This document shows, piece after piece, positions 38,775-45,857 of a DNA stretch of 50,771 nt. The notes under the pieces are model-generated. The model saw only the letters and a list, made by a program, of their open reading frames with translations, did no database searches and was not told the DNA's origin. Source of the DNA: Plasticicumulans acidivorans. Lineage in GTDB: Bacteria > Pseudomonadota > Gammaproteobacteria > Competibacterales > Competibacteraceae. Location: assembly GCF_003182095.1 (NCBI RefSeq), contig NZ_QGTJ01000015.1, forward strand, positions 1-50,771. The letters are read 5' to 3'. Within the stretch, counting starts at the first letter, position 1. Each line of letters opens with the position of its first letter. The translations under genes were made by a program, and so were the position numbers.

Positions 38775-39310
38775 TGGACGAGCGATATATTCAGCCGGAT
38801 ACTACGCGAGATACCACAAGTGGTGAGCGAGAAGGCGTATGGCCGGCAACCGTCTGGTCTGCAGGTGGCGTCCCAGGGCGCGAACTGCGCATGCGCGTCA
38901 GTGCACGCAACCATTTCGTCGGTCTGGTGCAGGCGCGCAGCCGCGGAGCGATCAATACCGAAGTGCTGCTGTCGCTGGATGGCGGCGAGTATCTGACGGC
39001 GACGGTGACCAATCGCGCGGCTGAGCATTTGGGCATCACGCTCGGCCAGCAGTGCCATGCCTTGTTCAAGGCGAGCAGTGTGCTGGTCGGCACGGGGGAG
39101 GCCCGGCTGAGCGTGCGTAATGTCTACTGCGGTACGGTGGTCGATTTGCAGCGCGGCCCGGTGAATGCCGAGCTGACCCTGCGTACCGCGGGCGGTCTGG
39201 AACTGACCGCGATGCTGACTGCGGCGGCGGTGGACTCGTTGGGGATGGCTGTCGGAGTCGAGGCCTTCGCGCTGGTCAAGGCGAGCGCCGTGATTTTGGC
39301 CGTGGAGTAA
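38774..39310 (+). CDS. Tandem Mop (TOBE) molybdate-binding protein
   Basis: A 178-residue protein with two Mop/TOBE repeats: the first (about 41-107) with SARNHFVGLVQARSRGAIN and GQQCHALFKASSVLVG, the second (about 112-178) with SVRNVYCGTVVDLQRGPVN and VGVEAFALVKASAVILAV. Such molbindins (ModG-like) bind molybdate oxyanions in the cytoplasm, as stores or carriers. The first 35 residues are not conserved. Its ATG overlaps the nifA stop (TGATG), and nifQ and modBC follow, so it is part of a molybdenum section of the nifLA unit. It may supply the TOBE function missing from the ModC encoded downstream. Confidence 0.88.
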   Translation: MDERYIQPDTTRDTTSGEREGVWPATVWSAGGVPGRELRMRVSARNHFVGLVQARSRGAINTEVLLSLDGGEYLTATVTNRAAEHLGITLGQQCHALFKASSVLVGTGEARLSVRNVYCGTVVDLQRGPVNAELTLRTAGGLELTAMLTAAAVDSLGMAVGVEAFALVKASAVILAVE

Positions 39311-39332
39311 CCAGTCGACTGGAGGGGTGTGG

Positions 39333-39980
39333 ATGGAGCGTGCCGAGCGGGCGGAAGCACTGTTTTCGCGGCTGTACACAGTCGCGACGCCAGCTGGCGC
39401 GTTACGTATATTCGCCCGCCTGATGGCTTGGCGTGCAGCGGGCGGGCTCTGCGCCGTGGCGCCGCGCGCGGAGTTACCCGACGTGTTGCGGCGACATTTC
39501 CCGCAGGCGCTGGACTGGGCGGATGAGCTGGATGGCCCGACTCGCGCGGAAACCCTGCCGCAACGTGCTGACGAAGTGATCGACGTCGTCGAACTGCTGC
39601 GGGAGTTTCAGTCGGCCGAGGATCCTGATGCTTCGTGGGTGGCGCATGTCGTCGCCGAAGCCTGCCTCGAAGAGGATCACCTCTGGCAGGATCTGGGGCT
39701 TGAAACGCGCGGGCAGCTCGGTGAGTTGCTGGAGACGCATTTTGCTTCGCTGGCCCGGCGCAACACGCAGGACATGAAGTGGAAGCGGTTCCTGTACAAA
39801 CAGCTCTGCGATCGCGAGCAGGTGCCGTGTCGCGCGCCCAGCTGTGCAGTCTGCACGGACTTCGCCAAATGCTTCGGCCCTGAAGACGGCCGTGCGCCGA
39901 TCGCCTGGATGCGCCCGGAGCCGGATGCGGCGGCGCCCTCGGTGTCTGGCCACGATGACAGCGATACCGAGAGGATGTGA
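39333..39980 (+). CDS. nifQ: NifQ, molybdenum donor for FeMo-co
   Basis: NifQ carries a Mo-Fe-S cluster and delivers molybdenum to NifEN/NifH for FeMo-co synthesis. The 215-residue protein ends with the diagnostic cysteine cluster CRAPSCAVCTDFAKC (C-x4-C-x2-C-x5-C) preceded by MKWKRFLYKQLC. The central region LEEDHLWQDLGL and LLETHFASLARRN is also typical. ATG 39333 follows GGAGGGG by five bases; a GTG six bases upstream is less likely. The stop overlaps the modB start. Its place among molybdate genes fits the function. Confidence 0.92.
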   Translation: MERAERAEALFSRLYTVATPAGALRIFARLMAWRAAGGLCAVAPRAELPDVLRRHFPQALDWADELDGPTRAETLPQRADEVIDVVELLREFQSAEDPDASWVAHVVAEACLEEDHLWQDLGLETRGQLGELLETHFASLARRNTQDMKWKRFLYKQLCDREQVPCRAPSCAVCTDFAKCFGPEDGRAPIAWMRPEPDAAAPSVSGHDDSDTERM

Positions 39981-40663
39981 TGGAGTTTGCCACGCTGACG
40001 ATGCTGGACTGGGACCCTTTATGGCTGACGTTGCGTGTGGCGACGCTGGCGACGCTGGTGGCTTTGGTCCTCGGTACGGCATCAGCGCTGTTGTTTGCCC
40101 GGGTGCGTTTTCCTGGTCGGGATGTGCTCGATGCCATCCTGACGCTGCCGATGGTCATGCCTCCGACCGTGCTCGGTTATTACCTGATCGTCGTGTTCGG
40201 CCGTAACGGCTGGTTCGGCCCCTGGCTTGAACAGACTTTTGGCATACATCTGATCTTCACCTGGCAGGGTGCCGTCGTCGCCGCAGCCATTGTGGCGTTT
40301 CCGCTGGTATTCAAATCGGCCCGTGCCGCTTTTGAAAACATCGAGCCGACGCTGGAGCGTGCAGCGCGCACGCTGGGCTCGACTGAGCCGGCGGTGTTTT
40401 TTCGCGTCACGTTACCGCTGGCGACTCGTGGCATCGTCGCCGGTACGCTGCTGGCTTATGCGCGGGCAATGGGTGAATTCGGAGCGACCCTGATGATTGC
40501 CGGCAACCTGCCGGGACGTACGCAGACACTGTCGATGGCCGTATATGACGCGGTGCAGGCCGGCGATCAGGCGCGCGCCGACATGCTGGTGGTCGTGATT
40601 TCTGTGACGTGTGTGTTGATTCTTGTGGTCTCCGGGCGCCTGCTCGGGCCGCGGCACCATTGA
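39980..40663 (+). CDS. modB: Molybdate ABC transporter permease ModB
   Basis: ModB forms the membrane channel of the molybdate importer. The 227-residue protein has five or six hydrophobic segments, LTLPMVMPPTVLGYYLIVVF near the middle of the first half, the EAA loop ERAARTLGSTEPAVFFRVTLP that contacts ModC, and RAMGEFGATLMIAGNLPGRTQT, typical of ModB/CysT permeases. ATG 39980 overlaps the nifQ stop; GTG 39977 is an alternative. ModC follows directly, but no periplasmic ModA gene is next to it. Confidence 0.93.
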   Translation: MEFATLTMLDWDPLWLTLRVATLATLVALVLGTASALLFARVRFPGRDVLDAILTLPMVMPPTVLGYYLIVVFGRNGWFGPWLEQTFGIHLIFTWQGAVVAAAIVAFPLVFKSARAAFENIEPTLERAARTLGSTEPAVFFRVTLPLATRGIVAGTLLAYARAMGEFGATLMIAGNLPGRTQTLSMAVYDAVQAGDQARADMLVVVISVTCVLILVVSGRLLGPRHH

Positions 40664-40673
40664 GGGGGCCGCG

Positions 40674-41429
40674 ATGAGGCTTTCGATTGATATCGATGTG
40701 CGCCTGCAGTCGCGCGAGCGCGTCTTCCTGCTCAACGTCAAGTTCGACTCCATCGACGATCGGCTGGTGATCTTCGGTCCGTCGGGAGCTGGCAAAAGCG
40801 TCACCATTCAGGCCATTGCCGGACTGATCCAGCCCACGCGCGGGCGTATCGAGCTGGGCGGTCGGGTGCTGTTCGATTCGGCGGCGGGGATCAACCTGCC
40901 GGCACGCGAGCGTCGCGTCGGCTACCTGTTCCAAGACTACGCGCTGTTTCCCCATCTCAATGTCGTCGAGAACGTTGGCTATGCGCTGCGCCGCTGGCCG
41001 TGGCCACTCGGCGTCGCCGAGCGCAAACGCATCGAGGACATGCTCAAGCTGTTCGGACTGCAGGGCTTGGCGAACAGCCATCCGCGCGAGCTTTCCGGCG
41101 GTCAGCGCCAGCGTGTGGCGTTGGCGCGCGCGCTGCTGCGCGAACCGGATGTGCTGCTGCTCGATGAGCCGTTCGCGGCGATGGATATCCTTCTGCGTGG
41201 CCGTATGCGCCAGGAACTGACCGATATCCAGGGCCGTTTCGGTGTGCCGATGGTGGTCATTACGCATGATCTGGAAGACGTGCAGGCGCTGGCCGACACC
41301 CTGGTGGTGTATGACCTCGGCCAGGTCGCCCGCACCATTCCCTGTGCCGAATGGCGGCGCCGGGAAGGTGAGGTGCGGGCGCGTGAACTGATCGCCGAGG
41401 TGTGTGCCGGGCAGTACGCAGAACTCTGA
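40674..41429 (+). CDS. modC: Molybdate ABC transporter ATP-binding protein ModC (no TOBE domain)
   Basis: The 251-residue ATPase drives molybdate import by ModB. Walker A FGPSGAGKSVT, Q-loop LFQDYALFPHL, ABC signature LSGGQRQRVALARAL, Walker B VLLLDEPFAAMD and the switch ITHDLED are all intact. E. coli ModC is about 350 residues with a C-terminal TOBE domain that binds molybdate and regulates transport; this protein stops after the nucleotide-binding domain. ATG 40674 is preceded by GAGGGGG, ten bases after modB. Confidence 0.93.
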   Translation: MRLSIDIDVRLQSRERVFLLNVKFDSIDDRLVIFGPSGAGKSVTIQAIAGLIQPTRGRIELGGRVLFDSAAGINLPARERRVGYLFQDYALFPHLNVVENVGYALRRWPWPLGVAERKRIEDMLKLFGLQGLANSHPRELSGGQRQRVALARALLREPDVLLLDEPFAAMDILLRGRMRQELTDIQGRFGVPMVVITHDLEDVQALADTLVVYDLGQVARTIPCAEWRRREGEVRARELIAEVCAGQYAEL

Positions 41430-41430
41430 T

Positions 41431-41453
41431 CCCGGCGGCACGTTGACGCCGGG
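41431..41453 (+). other. Hairpin after modC
   Basis: CCCGGCG and CGCCGGG form a 7-base-pair stem with a nine-base loop two bases after the modC stop. There is no T-tract, so it may be an mRNA-stabilising or Rho-associated structure rather than an intrinsic terminator. Confidence 0.4.
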
Positions 41454-41539
41454 CCGGAGCGCCCCCCCGACTAGGACCCGGCCGCTGTCTGCGGTCGGCC
41501 CCCTTGACGATGGCCGCGCGGCCGCATGGAGATTTGCCC

Positions 41540-42031
41540 GTGAACGAATTGCATCTGGACGAGGACCTTGTCGATTTCGGTCCCCTGCCGCCGAGCGTCA
41601 ATGCCCTGCTGCAGCAGGGGGTGGCAACGTACATCACCGATCCGCCGCGTGCCGAGGCCTGCTTCCGCGCCGCGATCGATCTGGCGCCGAATACGCTGAC
41701 GGCCTACCGCTGCCTGGTGAAGTTCTTTAACCGCCACCGGCGCTTTGAGGAAGGGCTCGAAGCCGTTGCCGACGGCATGCATGAGGCCGCACGTCAGTCC
41801 GGTATCGGCCTGAACTGGCCGGCGTGGCGGCCGGAGGAACTGCAGCCGGGGTTTCCGGCCCAGCGTTTCCTGCTGATGTCGCTGAAGGCGCTGGGCTTTC
41901 TTGAGCTGCGCCGCGGTAACCCGGCAATCGCCCAGCGTGCCGTCGCCAAGCTGATGGAGCTCGACCCGCAGGACGGTATCGGCTGGTCGGTGGTCGCCTC
42001 TCTACTGCCAGACGAGAACGATGCTGAATGA
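41540..42031 (+). CDS. TPR-like protein (paralogue of the 24570 gene)
   Basis: A helical protein of about 163 residues with tetratricopeptide-like repeats: LLQQGVATYITDPPRAEACF, FRAAIDLAPNTLTAY, LVKFFNRHRRFEEGLEA and LKALGFLELRRGN leading to KLMELDPQDGIG. It aligns over most of its length with the TPR protein of the nifV-nifW operon, most clearly in the C-terminal 45 residues. The start is uncertain: GTG 41540 has GGAG nine bases before it, and TTG or ATG codons at 41504 and 41510 would extend the protein by 10-12 residues. Its stop overlaps the next gene (ATGA). Function unknown; the nif setting suggests a helper of assembly or protection. Confidence 0.78.
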   Translation: MNELHLDEDLVDFGPLPPSVNALLQQGVATYITDPPRAEACFRAAIDLAPNTLTAYRCLVKFFNRHRRFEEGLEAVADGMHEAARQSGIGLNWPAWRPEELQPGFPAQRFLLMSLKALGFLELRRGNPAIAQRAVAKLMELDPQDGIGWSVVASLLPDENDAE

Positions 42032-42354
42032 ATGCGCCAGAGGCGGTATTCAGTGTCGAGCCGGTCGTGCATCGTGCCCTGGGACCGTTGCGGCGACTGC
42101 GTGTCGGCGACTTCGTGGATCTGCGCCTGACGCCTCAGGAGGCGAGCACACTGGCGCTGGCGCTGCATGCCGTGCGTGAGGGGCGCAGCGCCGAGCGCCA
42201 GTTGTTCCTCAGCCCGATCGCCAGTGATGGACATTTCAACGGCATCGTCGGGCCGGATGGCCTGACCATCACCTGCGTCCAGGGGCAGCAGCAGGCCGAT
42301 GTCTGGCTGGACTGGGGTTCGGTCGAATCACTGGCGCTGGCGCTGGCGGCCTGA
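42028..42354 (+). CDS. Unrecognised 108-residue protein of the nif region
   Basis: I do not recognise this gene. The product is soluble, 108 residues, with a predicted alpha-beta mix: RRLRVGDFVDLRLTPQEAST, LALALHAVREGRSAER, LFLSPIASDGHFNGIVGPDG and ITCVQGQQQADVWLDW. One cysteine only; no signal peptide or metal motif. The ATG overlaps the TPR gene stop by four bases, so the two are almost surely coexpressed and perhaps work as a pair. Composition matches the surrounding nif DNA. Confidence 0.7.
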   Translation: MNAPEAVFSVEPVVHRALGPLRRLRVGDFVDLRLTPQEASTLALALHAVREGRSAERQLFLSPIASDGHFNGIVGPDGLTITCVQGQQQADVWLDWGSVESLALALAA

Positions 42355-42364
42355 GCGTACCCCT

Positions 42365-42889
42365 TCAGGGGCGCAGCTCGATTGGCGTGCCGTCGGCGAC
42401 GACACGCCAGATTTCGGCAATCTCGGTGTTGGTTACCGCGATACAGCCCTGTGTCCAGTCGCTCAGGCGGTGCAGGCGGCCGAGCCAGCCGGAACCGTTG
42501 CGCAAGCCGTGAATCATGATCGCACCGCCCGCTGGATGACCGGCGGTGCGGGCGCGGGCTTCATCATCGGTGTCCGGATACGACACGTGCAGCGACAGGT
42601 GGAAACGGCTGCGCGGGTTGCGCCAGTCGAGCCGGTAGAGCCCCTCCGGCGTACGGCCGTCGCCTTCCCGCTGCTTGTGACCGCGGGGCTGCGGCCCGAG
42701 CGCGACGCGGTACTCGCGCAGCACGGCGCCGTCCTGCAACAGCAGCAGCCGACGTTCATGCTTGAGCAGCAATACCTGATCGGCCCGGGCATCCGCCGGC
42801 AGCGGCCGGCGCGGCAGGTGTGCCCACAGCGCCACCGACAGCGGCGCGAGCAGGCCGAGACCGAGCAATACGCTGATCGCGGTGTTCAT
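42365..42889 (-). CDS. L,D-transpeptidase (YkuD domain) with N-terminal anchor
   Basis: A 174-residue envelope enzyme with an N-terminal membrane segment (about residues 4-23, no lipobox) and a YkuD domain. The catalytic region reads IMIHGLRNGSG, then DWTQGCIAVTN with the active cysteine, as in ErfK/YafK-type L,D-transpeptidases that cross-link peptidoglycan or attach proteins to it. Other fold markers are GDGRTPEGLYRLDWRNP and LHVSYPD. ATG 42889 was chosen because it overlaps the upstream acetyltransferase stop and starts the signal anchor. It has no evident link to nitrogen fixation and interrupts the nif genes on the opposite strand. Confidence 0.9.
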   Translation of the reverse strand: MNTAISVLLGLGLLAPLSVALWAHLPRRPLPADARADQVLLLKHERRLLLLQDGAVLREYRVALGPQPRGHKQREGDGRTPEGLYRLDWRNPRSRFHLSLHVSYPDTDDEARARTAGHPAGGAIMIHGLRNGSGWLGRLHRLSDWTQGCIAVTNTEIAEIWRVVADGTPIELRP

Positions 42890-43395
42890 GCGCCATCCAG
42901 CAGGCGGATCTGCAGAGAAACCCGTTTCGTTCCCCCGTTGAGCCACTGCTGACCGACCTCGCGAAAGCCGTAGCGGGCATGAAAGCGTTGCGAGGCCGGG
43001 TTGGGCGGTTCGTCATCGATTTCGCAGGCGAGCAGGGGATCGCCTGCAGCCACGGCGAGTTCGATCAGCTCATCGTAGAGCCGGCCGGCAAGGCCATCAC
43101 GGCGGGCCGATGCCGCGACGACGATGCGGTCGACGTAGGTGAAGCGTGGGTAGCGCGCGGCAAACCAGCGGTAGTTCGGGCTGTCGTAGGCGGTGCCGGC
43201 GCGCAGCGCGAGCAGAAAGGCGGCGATCGTGCCGTCGTCGCGGCTCACGGCAACCTGATGGCTGGCTGCCAGGCTGTCGAGCCAGGTCAGCCGCGCAGTA
43301 TCGAGCGGGCTCAGATAACGCACGGATTCGGCATTGAGCGTAAGGATCGCCGGAAAGTCGGCGGCGGTGGCTCGGCGGTACAGATATCGAGGCAT
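42886..43395 (-). CDS. GNAT-family N-acetyltransferase
   Basis: A 169-residue acetyltransferase: YRRATAADFPAILTLNAESV at the start is the usual first beta-alpha unit, YVDRIVVAASARRDGLAGRL holds the acetyl-CoA pyrophosphate-binding loop (R-x-x-G-L-A), and SQRFHARYGFREVGQQ is the typical C-terminal YGF-containing hairpin. The acceptor is unknown. It overlaps the L,D-transpeptidase gene by four bases, so the pair is an operon. Its start lies about 55 bases from the nifB activator sites, but no sigma-54 element was found pointing toward it. Confidence 0.88.
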   Translation of the reverse strand: MPRYLYRRATAADFPAILTLNAESVRYLSPLDTARLTWLDSLAASHQVAVSRDDGTIAAFLLALRAGTAYDSPNYRWFAARYPRFTYVDRIVVAASARRDGLAGRLYDELIELAVAAGDPLLACEIDDEPPNPASQRFHARYGFREVGQQWLNGGTKRVSLQIRLLDGA

Positions 43396-43450
43396 GGACG
43401 GAGCGCATTCCTGCGTGGTGGGGGCTTATGCGTGTGTGGCGCGTCCCAGC

Positions 43451-43466
43451 TGTCGCGTGCCGTACA
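43451..43466. promoter_or_regulatory. NifA upstream activator sequence
   Basis: Exact TGT-N10-ACA (TGTCGCGTGCCGTACA), 87 bases upstream of the nifB -24 element and paired with a second site 34 bases downstream. Confidence 0.75.
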
Positions 43467-43484
43467 AAACACCGCGCCCGAGGC

Positions 43485-43500
43485 TGTCACGAACACTACA
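43485..43500. promoter_or_regulatory. NifA upstream activator sequence
   Basis: Exact TGT-N10-ACA (TGTCACGAACACTACA), about 53 bases upstream of the nifB -24 element. AT-rich DNA follows, with an imperfect IHF-like match (AATCA-N5-TGCTTA region) at 43534-43546. Confidence 0.75.
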
Positions 43501-43552
43501 AACTGCATGGTTGCAGGGATTTAAAATCATTTAAATCATTTGCTTATTCAAC

Positions 43553-43567
43553 TGGCACGGCTCTTGG
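43553..43567 (+). promoter_or_regulatory. Sigma-54 promoter of the nifB operon
   Basis: TGGCACG-GCTC-TTGG: perfect -24 block, -12 block with G for C exactly as at the iscA promoter. It lies 47 bases before the nifB ATG. Confidence 0.8.
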
Positions 43568-43614
43568 AACTGCTTCTTCGTCCGCCACTAACGAGTTGCG
43601 CGAGGGAGAACACG

Positions 43615-45117
43615 ATGGAACTACCCGTGCTGTCCAATGTTTACGCCGAACCCGAAGCTTCTGAGTCGGGCGGCTGTGCTTCCCACAGCTGCGGCTCGAC
43701 CAATGACCAGATGGGTCACCTGCCCGAACACATCCGCCAGAAGGTGTTCGACCACCCGTGCTACTCGGAAGAGGCACATCACCACTTCGCCCGCATGCAC
43801 GTCGCCGTCGCGCCGGCGTGCAATATCCAGTGCAACTACTGCAACCGCAAGTACGACTGCGCCAACGAATCGCGTCCCGGTGTGGTCTCCGAACTGCTCT
43901 CTCCGGAGCAGGCGGTGAAGAAGGTGCTCGCCGTCGGCGCCGAGATTCCTCAGCTGTCGGTGCTCGGCATCGCCGGTCCCGGCGATCCGCTCGGCAACCC
44001 GGAGCGCACCTTCGAGACCTTCCGCCTGCTGCAGGAGAAGGCCCCGGACATCAAGCTGTGCGTGTCCACCAACGGTCTGGCACTGCCGGAACTGGTCGAC
44101 GAGATCGCCAAGTACAACATCGACCACGTCACCATCACCATCAACTGCATCGACCCCGACGTCGGCGCGCAGATCTACCCGTGGATCTACTGGGAGAACA
44201 AGCGCATCCGCGGTCGCGAAGGGGCGGCGATCCTCATCGAGCAGCAGCAGAAGGGCCTGCAGATGCTGACCGACCGCGGCATCCTGGTGAAGGTCAACTC
44301 GGTGATGATCCCGGGGGTCAATGACAAGCACCTGGCTGAAGTCTCCAAGGTGGTCAAGGCCAAGGGCGCGTTCCTGCACAACGTCATGCCGCTGATCGCC
44401 GAGGAAGAGCACGGCACCTACTACGGCATCATGCACCAGCGCGGTCCGACCCACGACGAGCTCAACGAGCTGCAGGACGCCTGCTCCGGTGACATGAACA
44501 TGATGCGTCACTGCCGCCAGTGCCGTGCCGATGCCGTCGGTCTGCTTGGCGAGGATCGTGGTGAGGAGTTCAGCATCGATCTGGTCGAAGAGATGGATAT
44601 CGACCTGGAAGCCGCCGCCGCCCGCCGCGCCGCAATCAAGGCTGGCATCACCGAGATGCTCGAAGAGCAGCGCGCGGCCAAGGCTGCCAAGGCGGCGACG
44701 CTGGTGCAGCTCGACCTGCCGCAGACGCGCGCCGTGAAGATGGCGATCGCCACCACCGGCGGTGGCGTCATCAACCAGCACTTCGGTCACGCCACCGAGT
44801 TCCTCGTCTACGAGGTCACGGCGACCGCGATCCGCTTCCTCAGCCATCGCAAGGTCGAGGCCTACTGCTCGGGTGGCGACACTTGCGGTGAGGCGGAGAC
44901 GGCGCTGCAGCGCACCGTGCGCACGCTGGAAGGTTGCGAGACGGTGCTGTGCGCCAAGATCGGCTTCGAACCCTGGGGCATGCTCGAAGCGGCCGGTGTC
45001 ATGCCGAACGGTGAGCACGCCTACGAGCCGATCGAGGAAGCGCTGCGCGCGGTGTACGACGAGATGCGCGCGGCCGGCAAGCTCGCCACGCCCGCCGAAG
45101 CTCGGATGACGGCCTGA
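43615..45117 (+). CDS. nifB: NifB, radical-SAM FeMo-co precursor synthase
   Basis: NifB fuses two 4Fe-4S clusters with a SAM-derived carbide to make NifB-co, the core of FeMo-co. The 500-residue protein has the radical-SAM motif C69-x3-C73-x2-C76 in ACNIQCNYCNRKYDC, GIAGPGDPLGNP, STNGLALPELVDEI, VMIPGVNDKHL and the cluster-binding cysteines in MMRHCRQCRADAVGLLGED. Residues from about 380 form the NifX-like C-terminal domain (GGGVINQHFGHATEFLVYE). ATG 43615 follows a GGGAGA site and gives the normal N terminus; the longer upstream frame crosses the promoter. It heads the nifB-fdxN-nifO group. Confidence 0.98.
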   Translation: MELPVLSNVYAEPEASESGGCASHSCGSTNDQMGHLPEHIRQKVFDHPCYSEEAHHHFARMHVAVAPACNIQCNYCNRKYDCANESRPGVVSELLSPEQAVKKVLAVGAEIPQLSVLGIAGPGDPLGNPERTFETFRLLQEKAPDIKLCVSTNGLALPELVDEIAKYNIDHVTITINCIDPDVGAQIYPWIYWENKRIRGREGAAILIEQQQKGLQMLTDRGILVKVNSVMIPGVNDKHLAEVSKVVKAKGAFLHNVMPLIAEEEHGTYYGIMHQRGPTHDELNELQDACSGDMNMMRHCRQCRADAVGLLGEDRGEEFSIDLVEEMDIDLEAAAARRAAIKAGITEMLEEQRAAKAAKAATLVQLDLPQTRAVKMAIATTGGGVINQHFGHATEFLVYEVTATAIRFLSHRKVEAYCSGGDTCGEAETALQRTVRTLEGCETVLCAKIGFEPWGMLEAAGVMPNGEHAYEPIEEALRAVYDEMRAAGKLATPAEARMTA

Positions 45118-45133
45118 GAAGGAGGCGCCCCCC

Positions 45134-45412
45134 ATGTCCCTGACCATCACGAACGTCTGCGTCGGCTGCTATGCCTGCGAACCCGTCTGCCCGAACAAGG
45201 CGATCAGCTCCGGCAATCCGGTGTTCACGATCGATCCCGATCTGTGCACTGAATGCCTTGGCGATCATGACGCGCCGCAGTGTGCCGAGATCTGCCCGAT
45301 CGAGTGCGCAATCATCGACGAGTACGGCGAGTCGCTGAACCCGCCGGGTTCGCTGACCGGGATTCCGGTGGAGCGTCTCCACGAGCTGGGTCTGGTTCCG
45401 GACTTCGCCTGA
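45134..45412 (+). CDS. fdxN: Ferredoxin FdxN (2[4Fe-4S])
   Basis: A 92-residue ferredoxin with two 4Fe-4S sites: CVGCYACEPVCP and the spread motif CTECLGDHDAPQC followed by AEICP (C-x2-C-x8-C-x3-C), typical of nif-linked FdxN that supplies electrons for NifB and cofactor synthesis. The tail after residue 60 ends with PVERLHELGL. It lies 16 bases after nifB behind AAGGAGG. Confidence 0.95.
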   Translation: MSLTITNVCVGCYACEPVCPNKAISSGNPVFTIDPDLCTECLGDHDAPQCAEICPIECAIIDEYGESLNPPGSLTGIPVERLHELGLVPDFA

Positions 45413-45422
45413 GGTCCGCCCG

Positions 45423-45857
45423 ATGGCCACGATCGTGTTCTGGGGCAAGCCGGGCTGTCTGACCAACGGCGAGCAGCAGAAGCTGCTGCGCGCCGCCGGT
45501 CACGCGCTTGAAGTCCGCGACCTGTTGACGGAAGCCTGGACGCCGGCCTGGCTGGCGTCCTTCCTCGATACCCGCTCGCCGGTGGCGAGCTGGTTCAATT
45601 CTTCCGCGCCGAAAATCAAGTCGGGCGAAGTCGATCCCACGGCCTTCAGCGCCGAGCAGGCGCTGGCGCGTTTGTGCGCCGAGCCGTTGCTGATCCGCCG
45701 GCCGCTGCTGGAGATCGATGGCTCGCTGCGCCTGCAGGGCTTCGATGCCGCACGTCTGCAGACCTGGCTGCCACAAGCGAAGTCGCTGCCGGACGGCTGT
45801 TCCAGCGCGACGATGGAGCCTTGCCCGACACCGAGTGCCGAAGAGGGGTTCACATGA
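45423..45857 (+). CDS. nifO: NifO, ArsC/Spx-like nitrogenase-associated protein
   Basis: A 144-residue thioredoxin-fold protein of the ArsC/Spx family, the type known as NifO in A. vinelandii, where it follows nifB and fdxN and affects molybdenum use in relation to nitrate. IVFWGKPGCLTNGEQQKLL contains a single N-terminal cysteine, LLTEAWTPAWLASFL follows, and LIRRPLLEIDGSLRLQGFD is the conserved C-terminal ArsC block. Its last residues are unconserved. The stop overlaps the next ATG (ATGA at 45854-45857). Confidence 0.88.
   Translation: MATIVFWGKPGCLTNGEQQKLLRAAGHALEVRDLLTEAWTPAWLASFLDTRSPVASWFNSSAPKIKSGEVDPTAFSAEQALARLCAEPLLIRRPLLEIDGSLRLQGFDAARLQTWLPQAKSLPDGCSSATMEPCPTPSAEEGFT

Noticed and set aside
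41431..41453. Rho-independent terminator after modC
   Set aside because: The hairpin is good but no T-tract follows, so it is listed only as a hairpin.
43396..43450. NifA-dependent promoter for the acetyltransferase gene
   Set aside because: NifA sites are near, but no sigma-54 -24/-12 pair pointing left was found in this stretch.
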